A DNA stretch of 64,000 bases from DAOTWC01 sp048499435 (GTDB taxonomy: Bacteria > Chloroflexota > Anaerolineae > Aggregatilineales > Phototrophicaceae): the NCBI GenBank assembly GCA_048499435.1, contig JASNZW010000005.1:186001-250000 (forward strand), written 5' to 3'. Both the position numbers and the translations under genes were made by a program. This document shows positions 7,403 through 14,954 of the stretch, piece after piece; positions within the stretch are counted from its first letter, which is position 1, and each line of letters opens with the position of its first letter. The notes below the pieces were generated by a model, which saw only the letters and a list, made by a program, of their open reading frames with translations, was not told where the DNA came from and ran no database searches.

Positions 7403-8226
7403 TCCCCGGAACCAAGCGTCGCTCCTGGTTTGTTCCGATTGCTTACTTGATCTGGATCGCCCTGCTTGCGATATGGGTCCTACCGCTGGTGTATCTCGTC
7501 TTTAGTTCGCTCCAGCCTAGTGACTATGTGGCGCGTAGCCAGTTCACACCAGAGCTGACATTAGACAACTATTTCGAAGTTTTCGAGCGAGCACAGGTGG
7601 GGCAGTTTCTCGCTAACAGCGTTATTGTTTCGCTTAGCGCGACCGCAATTGGGGCAGCACTGGGCATTCCGGCTGCATACAGCATGGCCCGGTGGGCGAC
7701 CGGTGGGCGTGGGCTAGCATTTTGGATTCTGTCCAGCCGCATGATGCCACCTGCCGTCTCAATCATCCCCTTCTTCCTGATGTTCTCAACCATCGGCATT
7801 ATAGACACCCTGCCAGGCCTCATTATTGCACATGTGACTTTCAGTCTAGCGTTTGTCACCTGGATGACGCGCATTTTTATCGAAGACCTTCCTCCTGAAC
7901 TCGAAGAAGCGGCACAGGTAGATGGTGCGACATTGCTTCAAACGATCACACGCATTGTGCTGCCCTTGGCTCGCCCAGGTATTTTAGCCACCCTGATTCT
8001 CAACATCATTTTTTCCTGGAATGAATATCTGTTTGCCTTTGGGCTGTCCCTGACGGAGCGATCGCGCACATTACCAATTGCGGCTGGCATCTTTGTAACC
8101 AGCTATCAGGTGCAGTGGGGACAGATGTTTGCTGCCGCGGTCATCATTATGCTGCCAATTCTCATGTTTGCCCTCATCGTGCAGCGCTACATCGTTGGTG
8201 GGTTGACGATGGGCGCGGTGAAATAG
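7399..8226 (+). CDS. Carbohydrate ABC transporter permease (MalG/UgpE type)
   Basis: This is the second membrane subunit of the CUT1 importer, of the usual ~275 residues. It begins with a hydrophobic helix (PIAYLIWIALLAIWVLPLVY) and has about six membrane segments. The EAA loop reads EEAAQVDGATLLQTITRIVLP near residue 180. The ATG overlaps the stop of the first permease (ATGA), the standard arrangement for equimolar production. The substrate cannot be read from the permease; the neighbouring glycosidase-like gene suggests an oligosaccharide or uronate-containing sugar. Confidence 0.87.
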   Translation: MIPGTKRRSWFVPIAYLIWIALLAIWVLPLVYLVFSSLQPSDYVARSQFTPELTLDNYFEVFERAQVGQFLANSVIVSLSATAIGAALGIPAAYSMARWATGGRGLAFWILSSRMMPPAVSIIPFFLMFSTIGIIDTLPGLIIAHVTFSLAFVTWMTRIFIEDLPPELEEAAQVDGATLLQTITRIVLPLARPGILATLILNIIFSWNEYLFAFGLSLTERSRTLPIAAGIFVTSYQVQWGQMFAAAVIIMLPILMFALIVQRYIVGGLTMGAVK

Positions 8227-8248
8227 ACGAAAAGAGAGAAAGGAGCAC

Positions 8249-8278
8249 ATGGACAAAGCTGAGACTGTAATCCCGTGA
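8249..8278 (+). other. Nine-codon mini-ORF with strong ribosome site
   Basis: AAAGGAG precedes ATG 8249; the frame MDKAETVIP ends at TGA 8276-8278, before the binding-protein gene. It may act as a leader or be a relic. Support is only the ribosome site and position. Confidence 0.2.
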
Positions 8279-8323
8279 TGCTTAATATTTTCCGAATCCG
8301 ATGGTTTGCAGAAGAGGAGTGTC

Positions 8324-9619
8324 ATGATGAAACAGGTTAAATTCAGATGGCTTCCAGTAATCACTGCGGTGGTCTTGCTCGTTATAGCGTGGGGTGTGCC
8401 CGTTCTGGGTCAGTCGCTACCGAACGTGAACGTTGTGATTATGAGCGGCCCGGAAGCTGATGGCATGAAACAGGTTGCAGCTGCTTACACCGAGAAGACG
8501 GGCAACCCAGTAACTATTGTCGAACAAGGGCGTGACACCTACCTCACTCTGATTCCGACACAGCTTCTTGCCGGAACGGATGCTTTCGATCTGGCGTTTA
8601 TTCAATCCACTATGGTCGGTGAGTTGGCGCAGGCCGGAGCGATCCTGCCGCTCAACCCGTACATCGATTCGTTGAGCGCTGAAGCGGCACAAGATGTTGA
8701 CCTTGCTGATATCCTCGCCCCAGCGATGTATGATGGGCAGATTTATGGCTTGCCAACAGACATAAGCACTCTGTTTCTGTTTTACCGTAGCGACCTGATC
8801 CCGGAGCCGCCACAGACCTGGGAAGAGATGCTGGCTCTGGCGCAACAGTTTTCGCAGGCGCAGACTCCCGACTCTCCCACTGCCTATGGTCTGGCTTTTG
8901 ATGGGCTTGTTGGTGAGACATTGCCCGAGACATTCTACAACTTCATGTGGTCTTATGGCGGTGAGGTGGTAGATGCTGAGGGCAACCCGGCTGTCAACAC
9001 GCCAGGCGCGGTCGCGGCAGGCAATCTCTGGCGAACGCTGGCTGAAGAACAACTCGTCCCGCCTGAGATTCTGTCGATGGGTTTTGGCGAAGTGCTGGCA
9101 GCAATTGAAGCTGGTCAGATCGCTATGGCTGTGCCAGCCTGGAACGCCATGTATCCCATCATCCTAAACGGAACAAGTGAGTATAAGGATGTTATCAAAG
9201 TCGCACTTGTTCCGGGTGTTAAGCAGGCAGATGGTACAATCCTGCGAACCCCTTATACCCACAGCTACTTCTTTGCCCTAAACGCTACTGGCCCCAACAA
9301 AGAGGCCGCAATTGAGTTTCTGCTGTACGCAACTGGCAAAGAAGGCGGCAAGCTCTACGCTCAGGCCGGAGGTACGCCCAGCCGAGCATCTATCTTTGAT
9401 GATCCGGAACTGCGAGAAGTGCGTCCTGAGTTTCCGTTAATGCGCGATTCACTGGAAATCGCGAAAGCTGGCCCGGCTATCTGCTACTGGCCAGAACACA
9501 TTGAGGCCATGAACACAGCGCTTGCGGAGATTCTTAGCCTCAGAAGCACTCCCGAAGATGCGCTTACCGTAGCTGCAGCGCAAATGCAGACAGCGCGTGA
9601 GGGATGTGAGGGCCAATAA
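8324..9619 (+). CDS. Extracellular sugar-binding protein of ABC transporter (family 1)
   Basis: This is the solute-binding component of the CUT1 importer. A Sec signal peptide is clear: MMKQVKFRW, then a hydrophobic core ITAVVLLVIAWGVPVLG. The mature part has the family 1 pattern: VVIMSGPEADGMKQVAAAYTEKTG, DLAFIQSTMVGELAQAGAILPL, YGLPTDISTLFLFYRSDLI, WEEMLALA and AAIEFLLYATGKEGGKLYAQAGGTPSR. No lipobox is evident. The frame opens at a TTG (8306), but AGGAG (8315-8319) precedes tandem ATGs at 8324 and 8327, and one of these is the start. A terminator-like hairpin follows the stop codon. Confidence 0.87.
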   Translation: MMKQVKFRWLPVITAVVLLVIAWGVPVLGQSLPNVNVVIMSGPEADGMKQVAAAYTEKTGNPVTIVEQGRDTYLTLIPTQLLAGTDAFDLAFIQSTMVGELAQAGAILPLNPYIDSLSAEAAQDVDLADILAPAMYDGQIYGLPTDISTLFLFYRSDLIPEPPQTWEEMLALAQQFSQAQTPDSPTAYGLAFDGLVGETLPETFYNFMWSYGGEVVDAEGNPAVNTPGAVAAGNLWRTLAEEQLVPPEILSMGFGEVLAAIEAGQIAMAVPAWNAMYPIILNGTSEYKDVIKVALVPGVKQADGTILRTPYTHSYFFALNATGPNKEAAIEFLLYATGKEGGKLYAQAGGTPSRASIFDDPELREVRPEFPLMRDSLEIAKAGPAICYWPEHIEAMNTALAEILSLRSTPEDALTVAAAQMQTAREGCEGQ

Positions 9620-9665
9620 ACTGGCGGGCATTGGGGTGGCAAGTTCGGATCGAGAGTAGTCCAAC

Positions 9666-9690
9666 AGGGGCGGTTTTCCTAACCGCCCCT
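9666..9690 (+). terminator. Intrinsic terminator or attenuator after the binding-protein gene
   Basis: AGGGGCGGTT (9666-9675) and AACCGCCCCT (9681-9690) form a perfect 10-bp stem with a 5-nt loop. Only a short T run follows. It would end or weaken transcription before the glycosidase-like gene. Confidence 0.65.
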
Positions 9691-9721
9691 TCATGTCTAT
9701 AGAGCATAGGAATGTTTCGGA

Positions 9722-10954
9722 ATGGGCAATTTAGACAATCAGTATCAGGAGACAATTGACCGTGCAATTGTATGGCTTCGAGCAATGCTCGTTACTCCTG
9801 ACGGATCGGCAGGTGTTTATGAGCGTTATCGGATCAACTTGAAAAACATTAACCCCTGGGTTCGACCAGATTGCAGCATTGAAGTCGGCACGTTGTTTCA
9901 CGCGCACGGCTCATTAAAGAACGATCCAGAACAGACCGATATTGGATTGCGGTTGGCAGATTTCGTTTTGAGCTTACAGCGACACGGGAACAGCTGGCTG
10001 GACGGATCATTTCCGTTCTATGTTTTTCGACCTACGGTACCGGATGAGCGTGATATCGGAGATGATTTTGGTATCCCTGATCTACCAGAATATGCCTGGC
10101 CTAACGACAATGGAAAAATCGTCACTCATTTGCTTCAGTTCTATGAACGCACGCTTGATGCGCGTTTTTTATTGGCGGCGCAGCAAGCGCTGGCTTATCT
10201 AATGAGGATTCAAGCACAAGATGGCGCTTTTTCCCTAACCAAGGATGGTGACGCCGCTGATCTGAAGGGAGCCGATTTTGTCGCCCGGCCGTCTCTGGCC
10301 CTGGTGGAAGCGGCTCGTATTACCGATAAACGTGACTACTACGATTGTGCGCTGCGCGGCCTGCGGTGGCTCAACGAACATCGCGTGCCTTCAGGCAGAT
10401 CAATGACCAGTTACGAAACTGCTCGTACTGAGGCTTGGCGCCCTCCTTCCTCCGAGACAGCTATTACACTGCTCACATTTGCACGAGCCGCGCACCTGTT
10501 TTCGGAGAGTTGGGTCTACAAAACAGTTGAGGAACTAGGCTCAACAGTGCTGCGTTGGATGCATACGAGTGGTGCGATCCGAAATTGTGATGCTGATTCA
10601 ATTACTGCCTCGCTCCAGAACGATCCTAACGTTACTGACCTGATCTATACCGATGGTTACGCCCTGCTCGCACTTCAGGAAGCGTATATTGTTACTCAAG
10701 ATACACGCTTTCTTCAGGCAGCCACAAAGCTGGCTGACTTCCTCGCCTCTATTCAGTGCCGTAGTGAGTCAGATGCCTGGGACGGCAGTTGGCGAGGGAG
10801 CTACCATCTTGAGAAGAGGGAATGGTTTGGCACAGCCGATCAGGAAAACCCCTTGGACGAAGGAGGTATGTACACGGCTTACACCGGTTGGAGCGCTGCG
10901 CCGATTGCACACGGATTGCTGAGGCTGGACAATCCCACCTTGCTTACACTGTGA
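9722..10954 (+). CDS. Six-hairpin (alpha/alpha-barrel) glycosidase-like protein
   Basis: The ~410-residue protein shows repeated helical hairpins with conserved aromatic/glycine turns: TIDRAIVWLRAM, ADFVLSLQRHGNSWLDGSFPFY, AQQALAYLMRIQAQDGAFSL, ALRGLRWLNEHRVPSG, TDGYALLALQEAYIVTQD and YTAYTGWSAAPIAHGLLRL. This is the pattern of six-hairpin glycosidases and relatives (GH88/GH105-like unsaturated glucuronyl hydrolases, AGE epimerases). Candidate acidic residues exist (DGSFPF, DNDG-like turns), but I cannot assign the catalytic pair. No signal peptide is seen, so it probably acts on imported oligosaccharide in the cytoplasm, matching its place after the transporter. A weak AGGA precedes ATG 9722. 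Family call moderate, reaction unknown. Confidence 0.6.
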   Translation: MGNLDNQYQETIDRAIVWLRAMLVTPDGSAGVYERYRINLKNINPWVRPDCSIEVGTLFHAHGSLKNDPEQTDIGLRLADFVLSLQRHGNSWLDGSFPFYVFRPTVPDERDIGDDFGIPDLPEYAWPNDNGKIVTHLLQFYERTLDARFLLAAQQALAYLMRIQAQDGAFSLTKDGDAADLKGADFVARPSLALVEAARITDKRDYYDCALRGLRWLNEHRVPSGRSMTSYETARTEAWRPPSSETAITLLTFARAAHLFSESWVYKTVEELGSTVLRWMHTSGAIRNCDADSITASLQNDPNVTDLIYTDGYALLALQEAYIVTQDTRFLQAATKLADFLASIQCRSESDAWDGSWRGSYHLEKREWFGTADQENPLDEGGMYTAYTGWSAAPIAHGLLRLDNPTLLTL

Positions 10955-11141
10955 AATCCCTTTTCTGCGAGTCGTGCTGCATTGCTGATCTCGACACGGC
11001 ACCGCTCCAACGGCTAAGTCAAGCCCGCTGTAGGGGCAAGAGGGAGGCGATCTGGTTAGAGAGTAATATTGTCCAGTATCTTTTACTACAGCGAGCTGAG
11101 CAGCTACCACCAATGCTCTTTTACTGTTCTCGTGACTTCGG

Positions 11142-11160
11142 CGTTAAAACTGTTTTAACG
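11142..11160. repeat. 19-bp palindrome beside the recombinase gene
   Basis: CGTTAAAACTGTTTTAACG is a perfect odd palindrome lying 14 bp beyond the recombinase stop, in a 220-bp gap (10955-11174) otherwise without recognisable content. It could be a recombination site or a transcription end signal. No second copy was found in the window. Confidence 0.35.
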
Positions 11161-11174
11161 GACGGCCCGCCATG

Positions 11175-11963
11175 TCACAGAGGCAGGTCTAGCTTCTTCT
11201 GGGCCGATCGCTTGGCCCTTTCCGGGCGGCGGTCGTAACGCTGCAGCAGCTCGACGCTGGCGTGGCCGGTGATGCGGGTCAGGGTGATGGCGTCGACGCC
11301 GGCGTCGAGGGCGTTGCCGATGAAGGTGCGACGCAGGTCGTGTGGCGTGACCTGCGCCAGCCCTGCATCTGCCGCCCGGAGCGTCAGTATCTCGTAGATG
11401 GCCTGGGCGCTGAAACGGTTGTGGGTCATCCGATCGCCTTTGCGGAAGCTGTAGAACAGCGCGCCGGGCCGGTTACTGCGAACTTCGAGCCATTCGTCCA
11501 GCAGACGGCGCGTGGTGTTGACGACGTAGACGACCCGCTCCTTGCGCCCCTTGCCGCGCACCCGCAGCGCCCCGTCTGCCGGGTCGAAGTCCTTCAGGTG
11601 GAGGCCGGCGACCTCGGCGCGGCGCAGGCCGGTTGTCGCCAGCAGGCCGAGCACGGCCAGGTCGCGCACGCCCTTGTCGCCGTCGGCGTAGCAGCCCAGC
11701 AGCAGCGTCCGCAGCTCGCGGTCGGGCAGGCTGCGCCCGGCGGGCAGCCGGTCGTCGCTCACGTTAGGCACGTCCACCGCCAGCCGGCGCTCACGCTCGC
11801 CAATCAGGTCGAGCCGCCAACACTCTTCGAGGACCGAGCGCAGCGCCGATAGGTAGCGGTTGACGGTGGCGGGGGCGTAGTGGGCCATCAGGCGCGTGCG
11901 GACGGCGGCCACGTGCTGGTCACCAGGGAAAGGCGGCCGGGTCGAGACTGTCGAGTGCCTCAT
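11175..11963 (-). CDS. Tyrosine recombinase/integrase, catalytic part (probably N-terminally damaged)
   Basis: The C-terminal catalytic domain is complete: Arg in TTGLRRAEV, Lys/beta-hairpin region GKGRKERVV, HDLRRT (His-x-x-Arg), GHAS and the nucleophile Tyr in ELLQRYDRR. Part of the SAM-like core-binding domain (YAPATVNRYLSALRSVLEECWRL) is in frame. The original gene start appears to be the ATG at 12107, with AGGAGAG 4 nt upstream; two frameshifts separate that start from this frame. As it stands, translation would have to begin at 11963 or later and lose the first ~45 residues. It is an XerD-like phage/island integrase. Its high GC differs from the neighbouring sugar genes, suggesting a nested insertion. 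Confidence 0.7.
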   Translation of the reverse strand: MRHSTVSTRPPFPGDQHVAAVRTRLMAHYAPATVNRYLSALRSVLEECWRLDLIGERERRLAVDVPNVSDDRLPAGRSLPDRELRTLLLGCYADGDKGVRDLAVLGLLATTGLRRAEVAGLHLKDFDPADGALRVRGKGRKERVVYVVNTTRRLLDEWLEVRSNRPGALFYSFRKGDRMTHNRFSAQAIYEILTLRAADAGLAQVTPHDLRRTFIGNALDAGVDAITLTRITGHASVELLQRYDRRPERAKRSAQKKLDLPL

Positions 11964-12107
11964 CGGCGCTCACCACTCGCAAGACGGTCTTCAGGACGGC
12001 TAGCTGCACCCGGCGGCTGCCATCGCTGGGCAGGCTGGCCAGGTAGACCAGCGCCGGGTTGCGCCGGCGGGGAGGGTGGTGACGTCAATTGCTGCCAGGC
12101 TGTTCAT
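11964..12107 (-). pseudogene. Frameshifted 5' part of the tyrosine recombinase
   Basis: From ATG 12107 the first frame reads MNSLAAIDVTTLPAGA. The match then continues in a second frame as NPALVYLASLPSDGSRRVQL and AVLKTVLRVVSADEALDS, and a second shift near 11930-11945 joins the downstream catalytic frame. This is the expected N-terminal core-binding region of Xer-type integrases. Either the gene is broken or there are two sequencing indels here. Confidence 0.6.
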
Positions 12108-12246
12108 TTCACTCTCCTGTGGAGACAAGTGGAGTTAAACCGCTGTCCGCCGTGCCGTTAGTTACGAGCTTTCACGGTCTTGTTGTTACGCCTTCCCGCT
12201 ACCGGCCCGCCGGTTACGCCGTCAATACCATATCGCCCCCGATAGA

Positions 12247-12528
12247 CTAGCTTTTGTAAATGACACGCTCGCCCAGCTTCCGCTGGCCGGTGCAGGCCGG
12301 GTCGTGTGAACCGAGGTAGAACTGGTAGATGAAGCGCAGCTCCTCGCGCTCTTCTTCGGTGCTGGTTTCGACGCTCTTAAGATTGATGTCGACGTGGCCG
12401 TTGGGCAGAATGGCCAGGGCGCTCTCGTCGTCGCGGTAGTGCAGGATGTAGGCGCAGCCGTCGTCGCAGAAGTATCTGTCGATCTGGCAGAAGTGGACCT
12501 ACGTTGGCTCGAAGCTGCCTGTTTCCAA
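12247..12528 (-). pseudogene. Small 93-codon gene with an in-frame amber stop
   Basis: AGGAGG (12534-12539) lies 5 nt before a TTG at 12528. The frame reads (M)ETGSFEPT, TAG at 12499-12501, then VHFCQIDRYFCDDGCAYILH...LAILPNGHVDINLKSVE...LRFIYQFYLGSHDPACTGQRKL...VIYKS and a final TAG. The 83 codons after the amber have strongly GC-biased third positions and a sensible, acidic, cysteine-containing protein sequence, so this is a real gene. A single TGG-to-TAG change would explain the stop. I do not recognise the family. It is codirectional with the recombinase gene, 139 bp upstream of it, and may belong to the same inserted unit. Confidence 0.55.
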
Positions 12529-12540
12529 GATGTCCTCCTG

Positions 12541-12844
12541 GCAGTTAGGTGTTGAAAAATATACTTATCATATAATACTTACTATATTACTACAGCATGC
12601 ACTAAGCGTCAAAGCCGCCTTTCATAGGCTGTGACTGGCCCGTTAGCTGCTGCGCCGCGCCAAGCGGCTCTCTTAGGCTGCTCAGGGGTCGTTCTGCGGC
12701 GTTTTCGCGCGCTTCAGGTCCTGTCCCACAGGCCGCCAGGATGCAGTCACACAAGATACTAATCACTGACGGTCTGTATGAGGTTATTTCCCGGTCACAT
12801 GGTAACCGGTCGGTGCGATCGAGCAGTGTTATATACTACCGGAG
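12541..12844. other. AT-rich promoter-like gap
   Basis: Positions 12546-12600 are very AT-rich and read on the - strand contain TATGAT/TATTAT-like -10 candidates ahead of the small amber-interrupted gene. From 12600 to 12844 I see no convincing gene; a + strand frame from 12741 has no ribosome site and runs into the antisense of the rbsB-like gene. Confidence 0.4.
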
Positions 12845-12880
12845 GGAAAAACAGCGAGACACACAAAATGTGTGTCTCGC
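12845..12880 (-). terminator. Strong intrinsic terminator of the ribose-type operon
   Basis: GCGAGACACACA (12854-12865) and TGTGTGTCTCGC (12869-12880) form a perfect 12-bp stem with a 3-nt loop. On the - strand the stem is followed by TGTTTTTCCC. It lies 73 nt beyond the stop of the rbsB-like gene and ends the second cassette. Confidence 0.88.
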
Positions 12881-12953
12881 CCTTGAAAAAAGGAGGACGA
12901 CATTTATAAGCCGTCCCCTTTGTGTATATGACTCTAGGGCTGCTGCCAGGTGT

Positions 12954-13874
12954 TTACTTCACGTCGGTCAGGTTATCACTATTGACCAGCAGCAGCGGGA
13001 CGATCACCAGCGGTTCAATAGTTTCGCCATTCAGCAACGCCGCCGCTGCGTCTACCGCTAACGCCATCTGCACGTCCGGCTGCTGCTTCACTGTCGCCAC
13101 CATCTCGCCGTTCCCGATCGCCGCCAGCGCGTCGTCTGTCGCGTCAACCCCGAAGACCGCAATCTCCTCCAGACGCCCCGCCGCTACAATCGCTCGCACC
13201 GCCCCCAACGCCATCTCGTCGTTGTGGCCGTACACCGCGTCCAGCATCGGGTTCGCCTGCAGCACGTCCTCCATCACCCGCGCACCTTCTTCCCGCGAGT
13301 AATTGGCCGTCAGGCTCGTGACTACTTCGATCCCCGGATATTGCTCGATCACGCCCAGGAAGCCGGCCTGCCGCGCCTGCGCTGACGGCGCGCCCGGTAT
13401 CCCTTCCAGGATCGCCACCCGCGCCTCTTCGCCCAGCACCCGCACCAGCTCCTCACCGATCAACTGCCCGGCAAAGGCGTTGTCGATGTCCAGGTGCTGC
13501 GCTACCTCCCCGCCGTTCGCGGGCCGCGTCACTGTAATCACTGGTATCCCCGCCTCGTTCGCCAACTGTACCGACGGCACAATCGCGTCCGAATCCACCG
13601 GGTTGATAATCAGCACATCTACCTGCCGGCTGATTAAGTCCTCGATCTGGCTGGCCTGCGTCTCATTGTTATCCTGCGCATCCAGCGTTATTATCTCCAG
13701 CCCAAGTTCCGCCGCCCGCGCTTCCCCACCTTCCTTCATCGTCACGAAGAATGGATTCGCCAGCGTCGAAACCGCAAAGCCAATTGTGCCCTCAACCTGT
13801 GAAACTGCCGGAACCACGCCCACCGCCAGCAGCGCAGTGAGCAGCAGCATGAGTAGAACATTCCTTTTAGTCAT
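12954..13874 (-). CDS. rbsB: Ribose-type ABC transporter substrate-binding protein
   Basis: This is the periplasmic-type binding protein of a CUT2 importer. The signal peptide runs MTKRNVLLMLLLTALLAVGVVPAVS. The mature domain has the RbsB pattern: GTIGFAVSTLANPFFVTMKEGGEARAAELG, LISRQVDVLIINPVDSDA, GIPVITVTRPANGG, DIDNAFAGQLIGEEL, VYGHNDEMALGAVRAI and VFGVDATDDALAAI. The length is standard. The longest frame begins at 13922, but ATG 13874 opens the signal peptide and follows AAAGGG by 9 nt. It is last in the operon, before a strong terminator. The ligand is probably a pentose or ribose-like sugar; the exact sugar is inferred from operon partners. Confidence 0.88.
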   Translation of the reverse strand: MTKRNVLLMLLLTALLAVGVVPAVSQVEGTIGFAVSTLANPFFVTMKEGGEARAAELGLEIITLDAQDNNETQASQIEDLISRQVDVLIINPVDSDAIVPSVQLANEAGIPVITVTRPANGGEVAQHLDIDNAFAGQLIGEELVRVLGEEARVAILEGIPGAPSAQARQAGFLGVIEQYPGIEVVTSLTANYSREEGARVMEDVLQANPMLDAVYGHNDEMALGAVRAIVAAGRLEEIAVFGVDATDDALAAIGNGEMVATVKQQPDVQMALAVDAAAALLNGETIEPLVIVPLLLVNSDNLTDVK

Positions 13875-13986
13875 GTGAAGATGCCCTTTCTTAAGTAGAA
13901 CTGCGTTGTGCAAACATGACACATACAGCCTATGAAGCGCGCGCGGCGTCTAGAACGCTACACCCGTTTCTCTTTCTGGCGTGAGC

Positions 13987-14952
13987 CTAATCCCCCGCGT
14001 CGCGCTTGATGAGCACGGCCACCAGAATGATCGCGCCTTTGACGATCTGCTGGAAAAATGCGGAGACGCCCACAAGGTTCATGCCGTTGTCAATCACGCC
14101 GATAATCAGCGCACCCAACAACGTCCCGACGATAGTGCCAACGCCGCCTGACAGCGATGCGCCGCCCAGGATAACCGCCGCGATCACATTGAGTTCTAAC
14201 CCTTCGGCGGCAACCGGCTGCGCAGAAAGTAACCGCGATGTAATCAGGATTCCGCCCAGCGCGCTCAGCAGCCCCGATACCAGGAACACGGCTACGCGGT
14301 AGCGCCGGATGGGAATGGCAGACAGCCGCGCTGCTTCACGGTTGGCCCCGGTTGAGAGAATGTACGTGCCGTGTTTGGTGCGGTGCAGCGCAACGTATCC
14401 CAGCACCAGCACGATTAGCGCGATGATCGTTGAAACGGGAACCGCCCCGATATACCCTGCCCCGAAGAACCCGAACGCTTCGGGAAGCTGGGAGATCGGA
14501 CGCCCGTTCGTCCAGGCCAGCGCGATCCCGCGCGCAATGCCTAACATCGCCAACGTCACGATGAACGACTGGATTCGCCCTAACACTGTCAGCAAACCGT
14601 TGACCAGCCCGATAAGCAGGCCGCATCCCAACCCTGCCACAATACCCAGGACAATCGATCCGGTTTGTGTCATCACCCAAGCTGTCGCTACACCAGCAAG
14701 CGCCGCCACCGACCCCACCGACAGATCAATCTCGCCTGTGAGGATGACAAACGTCATGCCAACAGCAACGATCAAGTTGATCGAAACCTGCCGGGTGATG
14801 TTCAACAAATTGCGATCCATCAGAAAAAATTCTGACAGCAGCGTGAACACGGCCACGATCAGCAGGAAGATGATAGCCAGGCCCAGTTCACTCCTGACAA
14901 TCTTCCCTAAACGCTCGGCGGTGAACGCTAGCTGAGGCTTGTCTTGAATCAC
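13987..14952 (-). CDS. rbsC: Ribose-type ABC transporter permease
   Basis: This is a membrane subunit of the CUT2 family, ~320 residues with eight to ten hydrophobic helices. Typical segments are LLNITRQVSINLIVAVGMTFVILTGEIDLSVGS near residue 60, GLVNGLLTVLGRIQSFIVTL, and AAVILGGASLSGGVGTIVGT near the C-terminus. The frame can open at GTG 14958, overlapping the rbsA stop, but AGGAGG abuts that codon. The second GTG at 14952 is 6 nt from AGGAGG and is the better start. Translation is coupled to rbsA. It works with the fused ATPase and the rbsB product. Confidence 0.87.
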   Translation of the reverse strand: MIQDKPQLAFTAERLGKIVRSELGLAIIFLLIVAVFTLLSEFFLMDRNLLNITRQVSINLIVAVGMTFVILTGEIDLSVGSVAALAGVATAWVMTQTGSIVLGIVAGLGCGLLIGLVNGLLTVLGRIQSFIVTLAMLGIARGIALAWTNGRPISQLPEAFGFFGAGYIGAVPVSTIIALIVLVLGYVALHRTKHGTYILSTGANREAARLSAIPIRRYRVAVFLVSGLLSALGGILITSRLLSAQPVAAEGLELNVIAAVILGGASLSGGVGTIVGTLLGALIIGVIDNGMNLVGVSAFFQQIVKGAIILVAVLIKRDAGD

Positions 14953-14954
14953 GA

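Noticed and set aside
12741..13061. 106-codon + strand frame
   Set aside because: It has no ribosome site, crosses a strong terminator hairpin and overlaps the end of the rbsB-like gene antisense.
13923..13986. Short GCGT...ACGC palindrome between rbsB and rbsC
   Set aside because: Too short and without T tract or position support to call a terminator or operator.
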